Assembly: GCF_011516825.1 (NCBI RefSeq)
Contig: NZ_WOTA01000012.1
Coordinates: 54,334 to 118,333 of the forward strand
Direction of reading: 5' to 3'
DNA: 64,000 bases
Source: Acetobacter oeni
GTDB lineage: Bacteria; Pseudomonadota; Alphaproteobacteria; Acetobacterales; Acetobacteraceae
A model generated the notes under the pieces. That model worked only from the letters and a program-made list of their open reading frames with translations. It was not told the origin of the DNA and ran no database searches. How positions within the stretch are numbered: position 1 is the first letter of the stretch; the number at the start of each line of letters is the position of its first letter. Of the stretch, positions 27,601 to 35,384 are shown in pieces. A program made the position numbers and the translations under genes.

Positions 27601-27870
27601 TCGCGGCAGGATGCCCGGGTTCTGGTCGACGCGGATGAGGCGTGGCGGAGTCTCCAGAGTATTCTGCGGCTGCTCCGGGGTCCCTCCCCTCCGGCGGACC
27701 CGATGCGGGATCTGCCGCCCGTTACGCAGGAACTGCTGTGTCGGAGCATGGGGGCGTCCGGTCTGTCCGAACTCACCGCACGGGTTGAGAAACTGGCTCT
27801 GACGGTTCGGGAACTGTTCACGCGTCTGATCGGACCGGTCGGGGACGCGGCAGGCCGGCCGCCATCATAA
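24664..27870 (+). CDS. glnE: Bifunctional glutamine synthetase adenylyltransferase/adenylyl-removing enzyme
   Basis: Controls glutamine synthetase by adding AMP to, or removing it from, a tyrosine in response to PII and glutamine. About 1068 residues with the expected two nucleotidyltransferase halves: GKLGARELNFSSDIDLVALFD (about residue 235) for de-adenylylation and GKAGSREMMTGSDLDLMLIFD (about residue 762) for adenylylation, each followed by a helical domain including a conserved GGIREIEFVAQ or GGLMEVEFIAQ segment. The first ATG in frame is used; a TTG at 24637 is an alternative. The first 60 residues are low-complexity and probably dispensable. It sits directly opposite the AsmA-like gene. 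Confidence 0.95.
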   Translation: MPHRKISRPSASVPSAAPAKTGAMRRKCGDSDHISPDDDTREPAREPRREIGWRARRHPGWPEAEWPEAADPEAADRFLEDMTALWREAELDPGMLHAPGIPDLLACIGGNSPYLADLIRRAPDDFVRLITDGPDVFTDAALAGIAALPVTGELEMIATALRQAKGRVALASALADIGRFWTLESVTQALSRLADTALDVAVRHLLRAAHDAGRLSLLDPARPARGSGYVVLAMGKLGARELNFSSDIDLVALFDATLHEDPDSARQVFIRMTSDLVRLMEARDANGYVFRTDLRLRPDPSATPLAVSMPAAISYYESLGQTWERAAMTKARPVAGNITLGRDFLRVIHPFVWRRHLDFALIDDIHDMKAKIDRHRKPGRTGLAGLSDSILTDPDGDVHWLLGHNVKLGEGGIREIEFVAQAMQLIWGGRTPGLRDRTTLGALRTLTRSGHMPREEAEILARAYRLLRETEHRVQMRADQQTHQLPDTEAGFGALALFLGYASGGDLALDLLPQMRAARRIFERHFRTPAPEDAADMPEFDLNADDLPARLGATGFPEAECDAAATIMSHWAGNTRRALRSERAHALLRNLLPQLLTSFIAGRDPLGCVRHFDTLLSRQRAGVQLLSLLERNPKLITRIVAIFDASPFLASHLADIPSALEGLLEPQESDETALSTATGQIRLLAAEKPPRELLVARLRPLVRAEEFRLSVARLEGRLTEDKAALARTTVADVVIGVLLEATFREHRIRHGRVEGGGVTVVALGKAGSREMMTGSDLDLMLIFDHPEDISSSSSLPGATESPVRELAVSQYYLRLANSFIAALTAPDAEGPLYEVDMRLRPSGAAGPVAVSRAAFVRYHAGSSWTWERMTLTRARIVATAGEAGVKQVMKTTLQADLESILSGSGQTPAPDIRADAAAMRSRLARDMPPSGPWDVKRRAGGLMEVEFIAQALQLIAGSAEARSPCTPRAFRLLARAGVLSRQDARVLVDADEAWRSLQSILRLLRGPSPPADPMRDLPPVTQELLCRSMGASGLSELTARVEKLALTVRELFTRLIGPVGDAAGRPPS

Positions 27871-27930
27871 TTTCGTTCCAGGCCGTGACGGTCGTTGCAC
27901 GGCGCCCGGCACTCGGGCAGGCTTGGCGGC

Positions 27931-28404
27931 ATGAGCAACGAACCCATTGCCGTGGGCGATAAGGCCCCGGATTTCACCCTGCAGGCCAGTCGCGGCCGGA
28001 CAGTTTCAACCCGTGACCTCGCGGGCAAACCGTACCTCCTGTATTTTTATCCCAAAGCGGATACGCCGGGCTGCACGACGCAGGCCTGTGGCATTCAGGA
28101 GGCCCTGCCCGCGCTGGGCAGACTTCATCTCACGGTCATCGGGATCAGCCCCGATCCGGTATCGAAGATCGACAAATTTGCCGACAAATACGGGCTGGAA
28201 TTTCCGCTGGCCAGCGACCCGGAGCATGAGCTTGCCGACAAATATGGCACCTGGGTTGAAAAATCCATGTATGGGCGCACGTCTTTCGGGATGGAGCGCA
28301 GTTCGTTCCTGGTCGGGGCGGACGGGCGCGTCCGGGCAATCTGGCGCAAGGTGAAGCCGGCGGAGCATACCGCGCTCGTTGAGAAGGCCGCCGCGGAACT
28401 CTGA
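27931..28404 (+). CDS. bcp: Thioredoxin-dependent peroxiredoxin (BCP/PrxQ type)
   Basis: 157 residues, cytoplasmic. It reduces hydrogen peroxide and organic hydroperoxides. The peroxidatic cysteine is C48 in the motif TPGCTTQACG, and C53 five residues later is the resolving cysteine, giving the atypical two-Cys PrxQ arrangement. The segments DKAPDFTL and GISPDPVSKIDKFADKYGLEFPLASD are family signatures. The start is the ATG of MSNEPIAVGD; the open frame extends 12 codons upstream but lacks homology-like character. It follows glnE by 60 bp on the same strand. Confidence 0.95.
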   Translation: MSNEPIAVGDKAPDFTLQASRGRTVSTRDLAGKPYLLYFYPKADTPGCTTQACGIQEALPALGRLHLTVIGISPDPVSKIDKFADKYGLEFPLASDPEHELADKYGTWVEKSMYGRTSFGMERSSFLVGADGRVRAIWRKVKPAEHTALVEKAAAEL

Positions 28405-28530
28405 TTGCTCTCTCCCGGCGTAGTGTGACGATTTGTCGCACTCCCTGCCCGGAATTCGCCATGATGGCGGCGCCAGATGGTCTCATCGGCCGGGGCGTCC
28501 CTGCGATGTGTCCGGTCAGGGAGATATGAC

Positions 28531-28914
28531 ATGCGCAAATCCTTTCGTTCACTCATGGTTATCCCGGCTCTGGCCGGAGTACTTGCCGGCAGCGTGATTA
28601 TACCTGCGACGGCCAGCGCCCGCGGATACGAGATGAGACATGGTGGCCCGGGATGGGGTGGGCCGCCTCCCGGCGCGCGGTGGCACCGTGGTCCCGGCTG
28701 GGGACCTGGCGCCGTGGTTGGCGGGATTATCGGCGGTGTGGCGCTTGGTGCGCTCGGTGGCATGGCGGTTGCCAGCGCGGTTCCGCCACCTGTCGCCTAT
28801 GGTCCGCCGCCGCCGGTTTATGCCGTTCCGGGCGGGCCTTATCCGATGGCCACGCCTTATGCCTATCCTTCTTATCCGGTTTATCCGGGTTATGCGCCTT
28901 ACAGATCCTGGTAA
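28531..28914 (+). CDS. Small exported Gly/Pro/Tyr-rich protein of unknown function
   Basis: 127 residues with a clear Shine-Dalgarno AGGGAG seven bases before the ATG. There is a signal peptide (MRKSFRSLMVIPALAGVLAG, cleavage likely after ATASA), then an R/H/G/W-rich segment, a glycine-zipper-like hydrophobic helix at about 68-90 (AVVGGIIGGVALGALGGMAV), and a Pro/Tyr-rich C-terminus with repeated YP steps. It resembles small envelope proteins with glycine-zipper anchors that are common in alphaproteobacteria. The function is unknown. A stem-loop follows the gene. Confidence 0.75.
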   Translation: MRKSFRSLMVIPALAGVLAGSVIIPATASARGYEMRHGGPGWGGPPPGARWHRGPGWGPGAVVGGIIGGVALGALGGMAVASAVPPPVAYGPPPPVYAVPGGPYPMATPYAYPSYPVYPGYAPYRSW

Positions 28915-28921
28915 TTTAAGA

Positions 28922-28962
28922 CTGACGGATCGCGGGGCGGGCTACCCGGTCGCGTCCGTCAG
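28922..28962 (+). terminator. Stem-loop after the Gly/Pro-rich protein gene
   Basis: CTGACGGA (28922-28929) pairs with TCCGTCAG (28955-28962), continued by CGCG/CGCG across a one-base bulge. No T-run follows, so the terminator role is tentative. Confidence 0.45.
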
Positions 28963-29024
28963 AGCCGGTCGGCTGTGCTGGCACGGCCATCATGTATCCG
29001 GTTCTGTTCCTGTTGAGAGTTGAC

Positions 29025-29104
29025 GTTTTTCTCAGGGCTTTGCCCTGAGACCCACCAAAGGCCGGGGCCCGTGGCTCCTGCCGGGTTCAGGCAGCGCCCG
29101 TAAC
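29025..29104 (-). repeat. Dispersed intergenic repeat, copy B (short form, inverse orientation)
   Basis: Read on the minus strand it contains GAACCCGGCAGGAGCC, GGCCCCGGCCTTTGGTGGG and CAGGGCAAAGCCCTG, matching copies at 725-843 and 39806-39926 but lacking their central about 40 bp. It lies between two convergent gene ends. Confidence 0.75.
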
Positions 29105-29128
29105 CTGTGGGAAAATCCCTCATCTAGA

Positions 29129-30073
29129 TTAAGCCTGAACAGAGCCTGTATTTTCCTGCATCGCACGAATTTTACGATGCAGTGTTGACCGGCTGATCCC
29201 GAGAAGGCGTGCGGCAGGCGCGATTTTACCGCCTGACATCGCCAGCGCGCCTTCAATGACGGCGCGTTCTGCTTCATGAAAATCCGGCACGCCGCGTCCT
29301 CTTGTGCCAAGATCGAAGCAGATGCTGCTGTTGCTGTTGCCGTTCAGCCCGAGCATAGGTCGCGCCGCGAAGGTCGCCCCCACCACAACGCGGGATTCGT
29401 CCAGAGCGACCATGGGCAGCGAGACCTCGTTGCTTTCTCCCAGCAGAACCACGGTCTGATCCCGGAACGCTTCGAGAAAGCTGCGGCGTTCGATGCGGCG
29501 GGCGGCATCGATCAGAACAGCTTCCATCATAAAGGCGATCCGCCCGCCCGGGTCAGGCCGTGTCGAACTGGTGTCCAGCACGCCCGTAAGTTGCCCGTCC
29601 GGCCCGTAAAACGGCACGGCGGAGCAGGCGAGATAGCGCAGCCCGAGACGCCAGTGCTGCTCCATATGGACCGTGACGGGTTTTCCCTCGACCAGACTTG
29701 TGCCGACCCCGTTTGTACCGGCTTCCCGCTCGGACCACCGCGCGCCTGGACAGAGATGCCAGCGTCGATGGCCCTTTTCCAGCGGATGGTTGCCCCGGCT
29801 GGTCAGGATCACACCCTGCGCGTCGGCCATCAGCACGGTGTAGTCGAGCGTCGAGACGATGCCGTGCAGACGGTCGAGTTCCGGTTCAGCGATTTTCATG
29901 AGTGAGCCCATGCGGCTGCACGCCTGTCGCAGTTCGGCGCCGCAAAGCAGTTCGGGCGATACGCGCTGATTCGGATCGAGCCGGTAGACAGTCGCACAAC
30001 GCGTCCATGATGCGGCGATATGGGGAGGCAGTGCCGCAAGCCGGTCGTCTGGAATGAGGATCGCTTCGCTCAT
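29129..30073 (-). CDS. GAF-Fis transcriptional regulator of the acetoin operon, AcoR-like without AAA+ domain
   Basis: 314 residues. The first 230 resemble the sensory part of AcoR-type activators (AASWTRCATVYRLDP, a GAF-like ADAQGVILTSRG segment, then GTNGVGTSLVEGKPVTVHMEQHW). The C-terminus is a Fis-type helix-turn-helix (ERAVIEGALAMSGGKIAPAARLLGISRSTLHRKIR). The roughly 240-residue sigma-54-activating AAA+ domain (GAFTGA motif and Walker boxes) that normally lies between them is missing. It therefore cannot activate a sigma-54 promoter in the usual way and probably acts on a sigma-70 promoter, possibly as a repressor. It is divergent from acoA, and a 9-bp inverted repeat stands between them. 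The start chosen is the ATG of MSEAILIPDD; upstream in-frame ATGs exist. Confidence 0.82.
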   Translation of the reverse strand: MSEAILIPDDRLAALPPHIAASWTRCATVYRLDPNQRVSPELLCGAELRQACSRMGSLMKIAEPELDRLHGIVSTLDYTVLMADAQGVILTSRGNHPLEKGHRRWHLCPGARWSEREAGTNGVGTSLVEGKPVTVHMEQHWRLGLRYLACSAVPFYGPDGQLTGVLDTSSTRPDPGGRIAFMMEAVLIDAARRIERRSFLEAFRDQTVVLLGESNEVSLPMVALDESRVVVGATFAARPMLGLNGNSNSSICFDLGTRGRGVPDFHEAERAVIEGALAMSGGKIAPAARLLGISRSTLHRKIRAMQENTGSVQA

Positions 30074-30128
30074 TATTTTTTTCTTTCGGATCCTGTCTGG
30101 CATCTTTGTTTTCAGGCTGCCATTTCGA

Positions 30129-30152
30129 GAGTGTCGCAGAACCGCGACACTC
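30129..30152. promoter_or_regulatory. Perfect 9-bp inverted repeat, likely operator of the GAF-Fis regulator
   Basis: GAGTGTCGC (30129-30137), six bases, GCGACACTC (30144-30152). It lies in the divergent promoter region, 56 bp from the regulator start and 146 bp from acoA. Fis-type regulators of this group bind TGTCGC/GCGACA-like palindromes, so autoregulation plus control of acoABC is the simplest reading. Confidence 0.65.
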
Positions 30153-30297
30153 CTCACCCTGACATTTCACATCAGCGTGACCCTGATAATCAGCACTCTT
30201 ACCCGCGCCCGTCAAACACCGTTTCGTTCAGGCAGTTCAGAAAGGCCGGGTGGCACTGACAATAACAGAACAACCGCTGACAAACAGGGGAGATACC

Positions 30298-31263
30298 ATG
30301 CAAATTGCCCGTGATATTCTGCTTCGGTCCTATCGCTCGATGCGAACCATCCGCGAGTTCGAGGAACGTCTGCATGTTGAGTTCGCAACAGGCGAAATTC
30401 CGGGTTTCGTACATCTTTATTGTGGCGAGGAAGCATCCGGCGTCGGTGTCTGCGCGCATCTCACCGACACCGACACCATTGCCAGCACACATCGCGGGCA
30501 CGGACACTGCATTGCAAAAGGTGTTGGCGTAGATGGCATGATGGCGGAAATTTATGGTCGCCAGACGGGCGTGTGCCGTGGAAAAGGCGGGTCGATGCAC
30601 ATTGCCGATCTGTCGCTGGGGATGCTCGGAGCGAACGGCATTGTCGGTGGCGGACCGCCGCTGATCTGCGGCGCGGCGCTGTCACACAAAACTCTTAAAG
30701 ACGGTGCTGTTGCCATCGCTTTTTATGGCGATGGTGCTTCCAACGAAGGCAGCACGCTTGAAAGCCTGAATCTCGCGACGGTCTGGAACCTCCCGGCGGT
30801 CTTCGTGGTCGAGGATAACGGATATGGCGAGGCGACGGGCTCGTCCTATGCCTGCGCGGGAAACCAGAAGGACCGGGCAGCCGGTTTCGGGATGCCGTAT
30901 TTCGAGTGTGACGGCAATGACTTCTTCTCCGTCTACCAGACTGCCGGAGAGGCCATCAGCCATGCCCGCAACGGCAACGGACCGGCGATGGTGCATGTGC
31001 ATCTGGCCCGCTGGTACGGGCATTTCGAAGGCGATGCGATGACGTATCGCGCCGAAGGCGAGGTCGCGGAACTTCGCGCGGATCATGACTGTCTCGTGAA
31101 TTTTCGGCGACGCGTCACCGAAGCCGGGCTTCTGGAAGCCGCCGCGCTCGATGATGTGGATATGGCCGTGAAGGACGCGGTCGAGGCGGCGGTTGTGGCG
31201 GCGAAAGCGGCGCCTCTGCCCGTGGAAGATGACCTTCTGAAAGATGTGTACGTTTCTTACTGA
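30298..31263 (+). CDS. acoA: Acetoin dehydrogenase E1 component, alpha subunit (TPP-dependent)
   Basis: 321 residues from the ATG preceded by GGGGAG; an in-frame ATG 16 codons upstream lacks such a site. With AcoB it forms the thiamine-diphosphate E1 that cleaves acetoin and passes the C2 unit to lipoyl-E2. The TPP-binding motif GDGASNEGSTLESLNLATVWNLP is clear. Other landmarks are THRGHGHCIAKG and GKGGSMHIAD, shared with E1-alpha of the pyruvate dehydrogenase family. Order acoA-acoB-acoC with short gaps indicates an operon under the divergent GAF-Fis regulator. Confidence 0.93.
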   Translation: MQIARDILLRSYRSMRTIREFEERLHVEFATGEIPGFVHLYCGEEASGVGVCAHLTDTDTIASTHRGHGHCIAKGVGVDGMMAEIYGRQTGVCRGKGGSMHIADLSLGMLGANGIVGGGPPLICGAALSHKTLKDGAVAIAFYGDGASNEGSTLESLNLATVWNLPAVFVVEDNGYGEATGSSYACAGNQKDRAAGFGMPYFECDGNDFFSVYQTAGEAISHARNGNGPAMVHVHLARWYGHFEGDAMTYRAEGEVAELRADHDCLVNFRRRVTEAGLLEAAALDDVDMAVKDAVEAAVVAAKAAPLPVEDDLLKDVYVSY

Positions 31264-31293
31264 AAATATCCGGTCCTCAACGGGGAAAAAAGA

Positions 31294-32322
31294 ATGAGCA
31301 GGAAAAGTTTCCGTCAGTCGATCAATGAGGCTCTGCGTCAGGAAATGCGCCGTGACCCGCGTGTGATTCTCATGGGAGAAGACGTGGCCGGCGGCCGTGG
31401 CGGCACCTCGGGCGTGAAAGACGCATGGGGCGGCGTTCTGGGTGTTACAAAGGGCCTGCTGACCGAGTTCGGCGAAGATCGCGTTCTCGATACACCAATT
31501 ACCGAAGCATCCTATATCGGCGCGGCGGCAGGCGCGGCGGCGACCGGTCTGCGGCCTGTGGCTGAGCTGATGTTTGTTGATTTTGTCGGCTGCTGTCTTG
31601 ACCAGATCATGAATCAGGCCGCGAAATTTCGCTATATGTTCGGTGGGAAGGCCCGCACGCCTCTGGTGATCCGGGCGATGTATGGCGCGGGATTCAACGC
31701 GGCGGCGCAGCACAGCCAGGCGCTCTATCCGCTGTTCACGCATATTCCGGGCCTCAAGGTCGTGGTGCCGTCCTCGCCTTATGAGGCGAAGGGACTCCTG
31801 ATCGAGGCGATCCGGGATGATGATCCTGTGATCTTTCTTGAAAACAAGGTCATGTATGACGATGAGGAGGATGTGCCGGACGACCCGTATACCATCCCGT
31901 TCGGAGAGGCGAATCTGACGCGCGAGGGCGATGATGTAACGATTGTCGCGTTCGGCCGGATGGTGAAATTCGCGAACGAGGCCGCAGACCGCCTGGCGAA
32001 GGATGGAATTTCCTGCACGGTGATCGACCCGCGCACGACATCACCTCTGGATACCGGCACAATTCTCGATTGCGTCGCCGACACCGGGCGCCTGGTGATC
32101 GTGGATGAGTCCAGCCCGCGCTGCAATCTGGCGACCGACGTAGCTGCTCTTGTAGCGGAAGAGGCTTTCGATGCGCTGAAGGCGCCGATCCGTCGTGTCT
32201 GCCCGCCCCACACACCGGTTCCGTTCGCAACGGTTCTCGAAAATCTTTATGTGCCGAACACGGAGAAAATCGTGGCGGCAGTCCGGTCGGTTGCGTCATA
32301 CCGGATGAAAGAGGAGGCCTGA
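31294..32322 (+). CDS. acoB: Acetoin dehydrogenase E1 component, beta subunit
   Basis: 342 residues, 30 bp after acoA. It is a transketolase-like beta subunit: the pyrimidine-binding half begins EALRQEMRRDPRVILMGEDVAG and contains DTPITEASYIGAAAGAA and MNQAAKFRYMFGG; the C-terminal half has IDPRTTSPLDTGTI and VDESSPRCNLATDVAALV. It contributes the E1 active-site glutamate (in GEDV/ITEAS region) that activates TPP. ARTPLVIR and GLKVVVPSSPYEAKGLL are family landmarks. Part of acoABC. Confidence 0.94.
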   Translation: MSRKSFRQSINEALRQEMRRDPRVILMGEDVAGGRGGTSGVKDAWGGVLGVTKGLLTEFGEDRVLDTPITEASYIGAAAGAAATGLRPVAELMFVDFVGCCLDQIMNQAAKFRYMFGGKARTPLVIRAMYGAGFNAAAQHSQALYPLFTHIPGLKVVVPSSPYEAKGLLIEAIRDDDPVIFLENKVMYDDEEDVPDDPYTIPFGEANLTREGDDVTIVAFGRMVKFANEAADRLAKDGISCTVIDPRTTSPLDTGTILDCVADTGRLVIVDESSPRCNLATDVAALVAEEAFDALKAPIRRVCPPHTPVPFATVLENLYVPNTEKIVAAVRSVASYRMKEEA

Positions 32323-32325
32323 ACG

Positions 32326-33450
32326 ATGAGCGGCACCATCACCCCGGTCACAATGCCGAAATTCGGTCTGGCGATGACGGAAGGAAAACTGGCGAGCTGG
32401 AGTGTCAAACCCGGCGCGACCGTAAAAGCCGGACAGGAAATTGCCGATATCGAAACAAGCAAGATCACAAATGGCTATGAGAGTCCGGCGGAGGGGATTC
32501 TGCGGCGACAGGTTGCCAGTGAAGGCGACACACTGCCGGTCGGGGCGCTGCTCGGCGTGCTTGCGCCTGAATCGGTATCCGATGAGGATATCGATGCATT
32601 TGTCAAAAAGTTTAACGAGGAGTTCTCCAGTGGCGAGGAGAGTGCCGCCGGGGAATCCGCGCCGCAGCGTAAGACGGTCGCTGTGGGGGACCTGGACCTG
32701 TCCGTGCTGGAATCAGGTGCGGATCACGGTGGCGTTCCCGTGCTGCTGATTCACGGGTTTGGCGGAGACCTGACAAACTGGATGCTGAACCAGCCGGCGC
32801 TGGCGGAAACGCATCGGGTGATTGCGTTCGATCTGCCGGGACACGGGGAATCGACCAAGGATGTCGGTGATGGAACGCCGGCGGGATTTGCCGCCACGAT
32901 TGCGAAACTGATTGCGGAACTCGGGACGGATCGGGTTCATGTCGTCGGACATTCGCTGGGTGGCGCGATTGCTCTGGAACTGGCGGGCGCACATGGCGAT
33001 ACGGTGGCGTCTCTGACTCTGATTGATCCGGCCGGCCTCGGGACAGACATCAACATGACGTTTATTAACGGATATATCGAGGCGGATCGCAGAAAGACAC
33101 TGGAGCCGGTGATTCAGTATCTTGTGCATGACAAGTCACTGGTCACGCGGGCCATGGTGGAGAACATCATTCGCTTCAAGCGTCTGGACGGGGTGGTAAA
33201 GGGGCTCAGAACCATCGCCGATGTCAGCTTCCCTGATGGAAAGCAGGGGTTTCCGCTTCGGTCCGTTCTTGAGGCTTACAAAGGCCCGGTCCAGGTTCTC
33301 TGGGGCGAGGATGACGAGATTTTATCCGTCTCCGGAGCCGACGGGCTGCCGGCCTCCGTGAAGGTCACACGCTATCCCGCAACGGGCCATATGCCACAGC
33401 TTGAAAAGTCGTCCGAAGTCAACAGGGCTGTCTCGTCGTTTATCGGCTGA
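32326..33450 (+). CDS. acoC: Acetoin dehydrogenase E2 subunit: lipoyl domain fused to alpha/beta hydrolase
   Basis: 374 residues, 3 bp after acoB. An N-terminal lipoyl domain (residues about 1-80, lipoylated K46 in ETSKITN) is followed by an acidic linker and an alpha/beta hydrolase domain with nucleophile S210 in GHSLGG, oxyanion-type LIHGFGG and a C-terminal ATGHMPQ carrying the catalytic His. There is no peripheral-subunit-binding domain and no classical CoA-acetyltransferase domain with HxxxD. This architecture is the known AcoC variant of acetoin systems. No E3 (lipoamide dehydrogenase) gene is next to it, so E3 must come from elsewhere. A strong terminator follows. Confidence 0.92.
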   Translation: MSGTITPVTMPKFGLAMTEGKLASWSVKPGATVKAGQEIADIETSKITNGYESPAEGILRRQVASEGDTLPVGALLGVLAPESVSDEDIDAFVKKFNEEFSSGEESAAGESAPQRKTVAVGDLDLSVLESGADHGGVPVLLIHGFGGDLTNWMLNQPALAETHRVIAFDLPGHGESTKDVGDGTPAGFAATIAKLIAELGTDRVHVVGHSLGGAIALELAGAHGDTVASLTLIDPAGLGTDINMTFINGYIEADRRKTLEPVIQYLVHDKSLVTRAMVENIIRFKRLDGVVKGLRTIADVSFPDGKQGFPLRSVLEAYKGPVQVLWGEDDEILSVSGADGLPASVKVTRYPATGHMPQLEKSSEVNRAVSSFIG

Positions 33451-33461
33451 GAATTGAAAAG

Positions 33462-33496
33462 GGAGAGGGGGGAAGCTATCTGCCCACCCCCTCTCC
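33462..33496. terminator. Bidirectional terminator between acoC and the oxidoreductase gene
   Basis: GGAGAGGGGG (33462-33471) and CCCCCTCTCC (33487-33496) form a 10-bp stem with a 15-nt loop. TCTTCTGT follows on the plus strand and CTTTTC on the minus strand, so it can serve both convergent genes. Confidence 0.75.
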
Positions 33497-33503
33497 TCTT
33501 CTG

Positions 33504-34199
33504 TCAGTGCGGTGTTCCGAAATCACCCGGACTGTGATCCGTTGCAGACCATTGCGGCGTCCGTTTCGGGCTGGCTTCGCTCAAAGCCTTTCGGACCCCG
33601 GCCTCATCGAAATCACCACAATAAACCGGCGTGCCGGGCTGCTGACGCCAGGACTCTGCCAGCGGGCCATCATCCACGGCATCGAACCCGATCTCGTTGA
33701 TGAGCTTCATGACAGTCTGCTTCGCCGTGGCATCGTCACCGGAGACGGGCAATGCGATGCGGCCCGGCGTTCCGGCGGGCTTGCCGTTTTCAAGCAGATG
33801 TTTCGCGTAGATATTGTTGAACGCCTTGATGACGGGGCGTCCGAGATGCTGTGACACCCACACACTTTCGGGCGTGCCGCTTTCGATCGCGGCGATGCGC
33901 CCGTCGCGTTCCCGGGGATAGTAATTGCCGGTGTCCACGACGACCACGTTCTGTGGCACGGAGGCGAACAGGGTCTTGCCGAGAGCGGGAATGTTCTTTT
34001 CCGGAATCGTCACCACGATGAGATCGACGTCTCTGACGGCGTCCTGTGCGGTGACAGCCTGCGCACCGGTTTCTTTTGCCAGAGCGCTCAGGGTTTCCGG
34101 GCCGCGCGAATTGGCGATTTTGACCTGATGTCCGGTCGCGGTGAAGCGACGTGTGAGTGTGCCGCCGATCTGTCCGGCGCCGATAATACCGATTTTCAT
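33504..34199 (-). CDS. NAD(P)-binding oxidoreductase, F420-dependent NADP reductase-like
   Basis: 231 residues. The N-terminal dinucleotide motif GIIGAGQIGGTLTRRF and the following KIANSRGPETL (Asn-Ser-Arg suggests NADPH preference) match the NpdG/NADP-oxidoreductase coenzyme-F420 family. Later landmarks are VVDTGNYYPRERDG and VIKAFNNIYAKHLLENGKPAG. Acetic acid bacteria are not known to use F420, so it probably acts with another partner or substrate. The stop lies 8 nt from a bidirectional terminator. The ATG start is preceded by a moderate purine-rich site. Confidence 0.82.
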   Translation of the reverse strand: MKIGIIGAGQIGGTLTRRFTATGHQVKIANSRGPETLSALAKETGAQAVTAQDAVRDVDLIVVTIPEKNIPALGKTLFASVPQNVVVVDTGNYYPRERDGRIAAIESGTPESVWVSQHLGRPVIKAFNNIYAKHLLENGKPAGTPGRIALPVSGDDATAKQTVMKLINEIGFDAVDDGPLAESWRQQPGTPVYCGDFDEAGVRKALSEASPKRTPQWSATDHSPGDFGTPH

Positions 34200-34398
34200 G
34201 ACGTATATCCCGTCCTGATTCTGATCTCCCGAATATAGGGTCCGGGCAAAAGCGGTTCCAGAGAAAGGAGCCTTTTCGGAGCTTCACTTTCTCTCCCGTT
34301 CTCTCCCGCGAAGAGGTACGGCTCGTCCGGTCCCGTTTCATGAACGGACGGGGCGGCGGGGCGGTTTCCTTCCGGAGACTGGCGCCGCGCGCCCGGAG

Positions 34399-35322
34399 TC
34401 AGTCCGGGGCGCCTTCCAGGCTGAGCCGGGCGGCGGTCACGGTATTTTGCAACAGGCAGGCAATGGTCATGGGGCCGACCCCGCCGGGAACGGGCGTGAT
34501 ACGGCCGGCAACGGCAGCGACCTCGTCGAAGGCAACATCGCCCACGAGCTTTGTTTTACCGGCCGAGGCGGGGATACGGGTGATGCCGACATCGATGACG
34601 GTGGCGCCGGGTTTGACCCAGTCGCGCCCTACGAGGCCGCTGACGCCGGTGGCGACGACCAGGATATCGGCCATACGGGTAAGGGCCTGCGGATTAACGG
34701 TGTCGATATGAGCGACGGAGACGGTGCAGCCCTCGTTCAGCAGCAGCAGTGCCATCGGTTTGCCAACGAGGTTGGAAGCACCCACGACGACCGCGTTGAG
34801 GCCGCGCAGATTGCCGAGTTCCGATTTCAGCAGCATCAGGCAGCCGAGCGGGGTGCACGGGACGAGGCCGGGAAGACCGAGGCTCAGGCGCCCGGCATTG
34901 ACTTCGCCGAGCCCGTCGACGTCCTTTTTCGGGTCGATGGCATTGGTGATGCGGCGGCCATCCATGCCTTTCGGGAGCGGAAGCTGGACGAGGATGCCAT
35001 GAATTTCAGGATCGGCATTCAGGCGATCGACAAGCTGGAGAAGCTCGGCTTCCTTTGTCGTCTCCGGCAGCATGTGCATGAAGGAGCGCATGCCGACGCG
35101 GTGCGTTTCCAGCGCCTTGTTGCGGACATAGACTTCGCTGGCAGGATCGTTTCCGACGAGGACGACGGCGAGGCCGGGCGTGATGCCATGTTTCTCATGA
35201 AACGCGACGACATCCCCGGCGATCTGTTTTCTCAGCCCGGCGGCGAAGGCTTTGCCGTCGATCCGGCGTCCTCTTTCCGGGGTGCCGGCGGTCACGGTTT
35301 CGGGGGCGGTCTGGTCTGGCAT
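34399..35322 (-). CDS. folD: Bifunctional methylenetetrahydrofolate dehydrogenase/methenyltetrahydrofolate cyclohydrolase
   Basis: 307 residues. It interconverts 5,10-methylene-, 5,10-methenyl- and 10-formyl-tetrahydrofolate in the cytoplasm, using NADP. Signatures are [21 protein letters not shown] (with the catalytic Lys in YVRNK), [12 protein letters not shown] and the NADP-site stretch [17 protein letters not shown]. The C-terminal VDVGITR and [25 protein letters not shown] are also clear. The N-terminus carries about 25 extra polar residues before the usual start ([11 protein letters not shown]). It is a single gene divergent from the threonine aldolase gene. Confidence 0.96.
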   Translation of the reverse strand: MPDQTAPETVTAGTPERGRRIDGKAFAAGLRKQIAGDVVAFHEKHGITPGLAVVLVGNDPASEVYVRNKALETHRVGMRSFMHMLPETTKEAELLQLVDRLNADPEIHGILVQLPLPKGMDGRRITNAIDPKKDVDGLGEVNAGRLSLGLPGLVPCTPLGCLMLLKSELGNLRGLNAVVVGASNLVGKPMALLLLNEGCTVSVAHIDTVNPQALTRMADILVVATGVSGLVGRDWVKPGATVIDVGITRIPASAGKTKLVGDVAFDEVAAVAGRITPVPGGVGPMTIACLLQNTVTAARLSLEGAPD

Positions 35323-35384
35323 GGGCGGGTTTCTGCTCGGATGCTAGGGTAACGACGTTTGCGACGAAGAGGCAGGAAGGCAAC

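Noticed and set aside
28423..28441. GTGTGAC/GTCGCAC hairpin as a second GAF-Fis operator or a terminator
   Set aside because: It contains a G-U mismatch, lies 1.7 kb from the aco promoter and lacks a T-run; similarity to the operator is short and probably chance.
30241..30270. TGGCAC-containing stretch as a sigma-54 promoter for acoA
   Set aside because: The -12 element (TTGC) is missing at the needed spacing, and the adjacent regulator lacks the sigma-54 activation domain.
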